This document shows positions 7,301 to 7,571 of a stretch of DNA of 7,571 nt, one piece after another (position 1 is the stretch's first letter; the number at the start of each line of letters is the position of its first letter). The DNA is from Labilithrix sp. (GTDB lineage: Bacteria > Myxococcota > Polyangia > Polyangiales > Polyangiaceae). Below the pieces are notes generated by a model, which was not told the DNA's origin, did no database searches, and worked only from the letters and a program-made list of their open reading frames with translations. Location: positions 1 through 7,571 of the forward strand of contig JAQBQL010000246.1 in NCBI GenBank assembly GCA_028287035.1, written 5' to 3'. Position numbers and translations under genes: made by a program.

Positions 7301-7571
7301 CGCCGTCCGCGGGATCCACCGAGAGAACGGCGCGCCACGCGTCCTCCGCGGCGGCAAGCGAGCCGCGCGCTCCCTCGGCGCGGGCGAGGCGCTTCTGCAC
7401 GTCGAGCCGCGCCGCATCGTCGACGAGCGGCACGAGGTTCTGCAGGGCCTCGACGCGGAGGTGCTCGCGGCCGGAGCGGTCCGCCGCGTCCTCGACGGCC
7501 GCCCAGCGCGCGGCGCTCGGGTCGTCGTTCGCGGCCTGGAGGAGCGCGTCGGTGGCGGCCGCGAGGTCGCC
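4377..7571 (-). CDS. Large TPR-repeat protein with conserved-looking C-terminal domain (5' end outside window)
   Basis: The frame is open to the right edge of the window. The first start-like codon (GTG at 7433) falls inside repeat sequence, so the true start lies outside; 1064 residues are visible. Residues about 1-540 are a long array of TPR-like helical pairs rich in Ala, Leu, Arg and Glu, for example YDDLAEHLARRALRLAEAG, and the Asp-Pro-Ala-Asp turns typical of TPR ends. Residues about 543-665 are a Pro/Ser/Ala-rich linker, probably disordered. Residues about 665-770 are further helical repeats. Residues about 785-1064 form a globular region with no TPR character (RMTGVERVAPGPMSTLSRLY, then PDVRWMLGHALASVIEQN at about 888-905). 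TPR arrays act as protein-binding scaffolds. The C-terminal part may be a degenerate peptidase-like fold, but this is only a hypothesis. It is the first visible gene of the minus-strand run, followed at once by two lipoprotein genes. Cell location cannot be judged without the N-terminus. Confidence 0.88.
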   Translation of the reverse strand, partial: GDLAAATDALLQAANDDPSAARWAAVEDAADRSGREHLRVEALQNLVPLVDDAARLDVQKRLARAEGARGSLAAAEDAWRAVLSVDPADGEADVAIEALLVARASYDDLAEHLARRALRLAEAGTEKDTLRAIRLRRAAILEQRLGRHDEAARELEQLLRETPGHVSAQRWLVDLYEKGGAPARALPLLRELAAQASDPAEQEALGARQVRVLLHAGDLPGARLALVPLLDRPAVSSAIAEARVAIGRASQDPVELGAALEALARSSQDDPRIRSELLVEAAQAAARAGDTDLSLARAKDAARLAPEVPSTQLFARGLEYRMRGPGNREDALVTVTSLAPLMRGRGLEPEDLALCAFLVAEAEDVGEPGSGEATLRACHAAIGTQALVSLGIAERAAAAGRHDEAVRFFVDAVYGNLLGLRRPGRVALAAADAAENLGDGDSVLQFLNEAAKDPETRVEALRRLAQVSFVSRDMTRARTVLRGLADALDGNEKAEVLAQLARALFDSKVPSERIEADRTLREAIAAAPPELATMLQEQLGGFRSRPPASELPRSVSSMPPIRQVSPLPTPPPGWPAPMQQVNPTAAAPGAPAPLAVIGHLPAAPPSSDASPPATVPDARPSSASPSQPLSDVPATPVVQVPELVERTRTDPPPQPAGGVTAVSAFSPLDRHAPLLTEARLKLAAGDREEGERLLASALREGSLAAADALDELLAGDASRSAMLLKVRRQAVELRPGDMKRLAALREAAVIDKNLNYVRAIDHVLRAFDPKQVAAAPPPLSAQSTQPGMLALLTRHSREVAGEALGIVWEGANALFAKPATAYRMTGVERVAPGPMSTLSRLYEVALRLLDTPRFALYHRRAQGPLTLTVALLQSPSAILAGDAKDDSPDVRWMLGHALASVIEQNALAVGLPEAEGRLLWDVLLGSFGPPGRIKMERAHANLADMLWQALAPRAQRRLKELLGGDDETPFDLVLERANQSGRRVGMYLTGDFAHAARLVVGEHPALDASLLDRPGGLAHLCAELPSLADLYRLAVRPEYADARWHVPSPQSQRFPFSASGTAPV
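5574..5942 (-). other. Pro/Ser/Ala-rich disordered linker within the large TPR protein
   Basis: This is a coding segment of about 123 residues with runs such as PLPTPPPGWPAP and AAAPGAPAPLAV and very few charged or large hydrophobic residues until its end. It separates the long N-terminal TPR array from the second helical section and the C-terminal domain. Its composition suggests a flexible tether rather than a folded domain. Confidence 0.7.
7031..7038 (-). repeat. Eight-base G homopolymer inside the large TPR gene
   Basis: Eight consecutive C on the + strand (G on the coding strand) encode Lys-Gly-Gly-Ala within a TPR loop (YEKGGAPARAL). The frame is TPR-like on both sides, so no frameshift is present in this sequence. 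It is the longest single-base run I see in the window. Confidence 0.85.

Noticed and set aside
4600..7338. Open frame of 912 codons on the - strand in another frame of the large TPR gene
   Set aside because: Extremely Arg/Ala/Gly-rich, no hydrophobic pattern of helices; shadow of the TPR frame, whose repeats are clear.

Overview
The window is very GC-rich, with codon third positions almost always G or C. All of it is coding except for short junctions. The gene set suggests a myxobacterium-like member of Myxococcota, probably of the Polyangia type. It has very long TPR proteins, lipoproteins with Asp/Ala-rich tails, beta-sandwich lipoproteins, and tight gene packing. This assignment is an inference from style and content; there is no rRNA or other phylogenetic marker here.

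Layout: five protein genes, two of them cut by the window edges. The 3' part of a TPR-repeat gene enters from the left on the + strand (2-1306, 5' end missing). It meets, tail to tail and 19 bases apart, a run of four minus-strand genes read from right to left: a large TPR-repeat protein (4377-7571, 5' end missing), a small lipoprotein (3793-4374), a larger lipoprotein with carboxypeptidase-regulatory-like beta-sandwich domains (1931-3796), and a TerB-like protein (1326-1895). No gap exceeds about 35 bases, so no stretch over 300 bases lacks a gene. The promoter of the four-gene run must lie to the right of the window.

The minus-strand genes look like one transcript with translational coupling. 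The first stop sits 2 bases before the ATG of the next gene, with an overlapping in-frame GTG in GTGA. The second junction is a TTGA overlap. The third has an optional GTGA overlap, but codon use favours an ATG 35 bases downstream. Both middle genes start with convincing lipoprotein signal peptides, so the operon probably serves the cell envelope: a TPR scaffold, two lipid-anchored proteins and a small helical TerB-type protein. No enzyme active site was recognised. The most unusual part is the C-terminal region of the large TPR protein, whose arrangement faintly recalls a catalytically dead zinc-peptidase fold. I see no mobile element, CRISPR array, RNA gene, riboswitch or phage gene.
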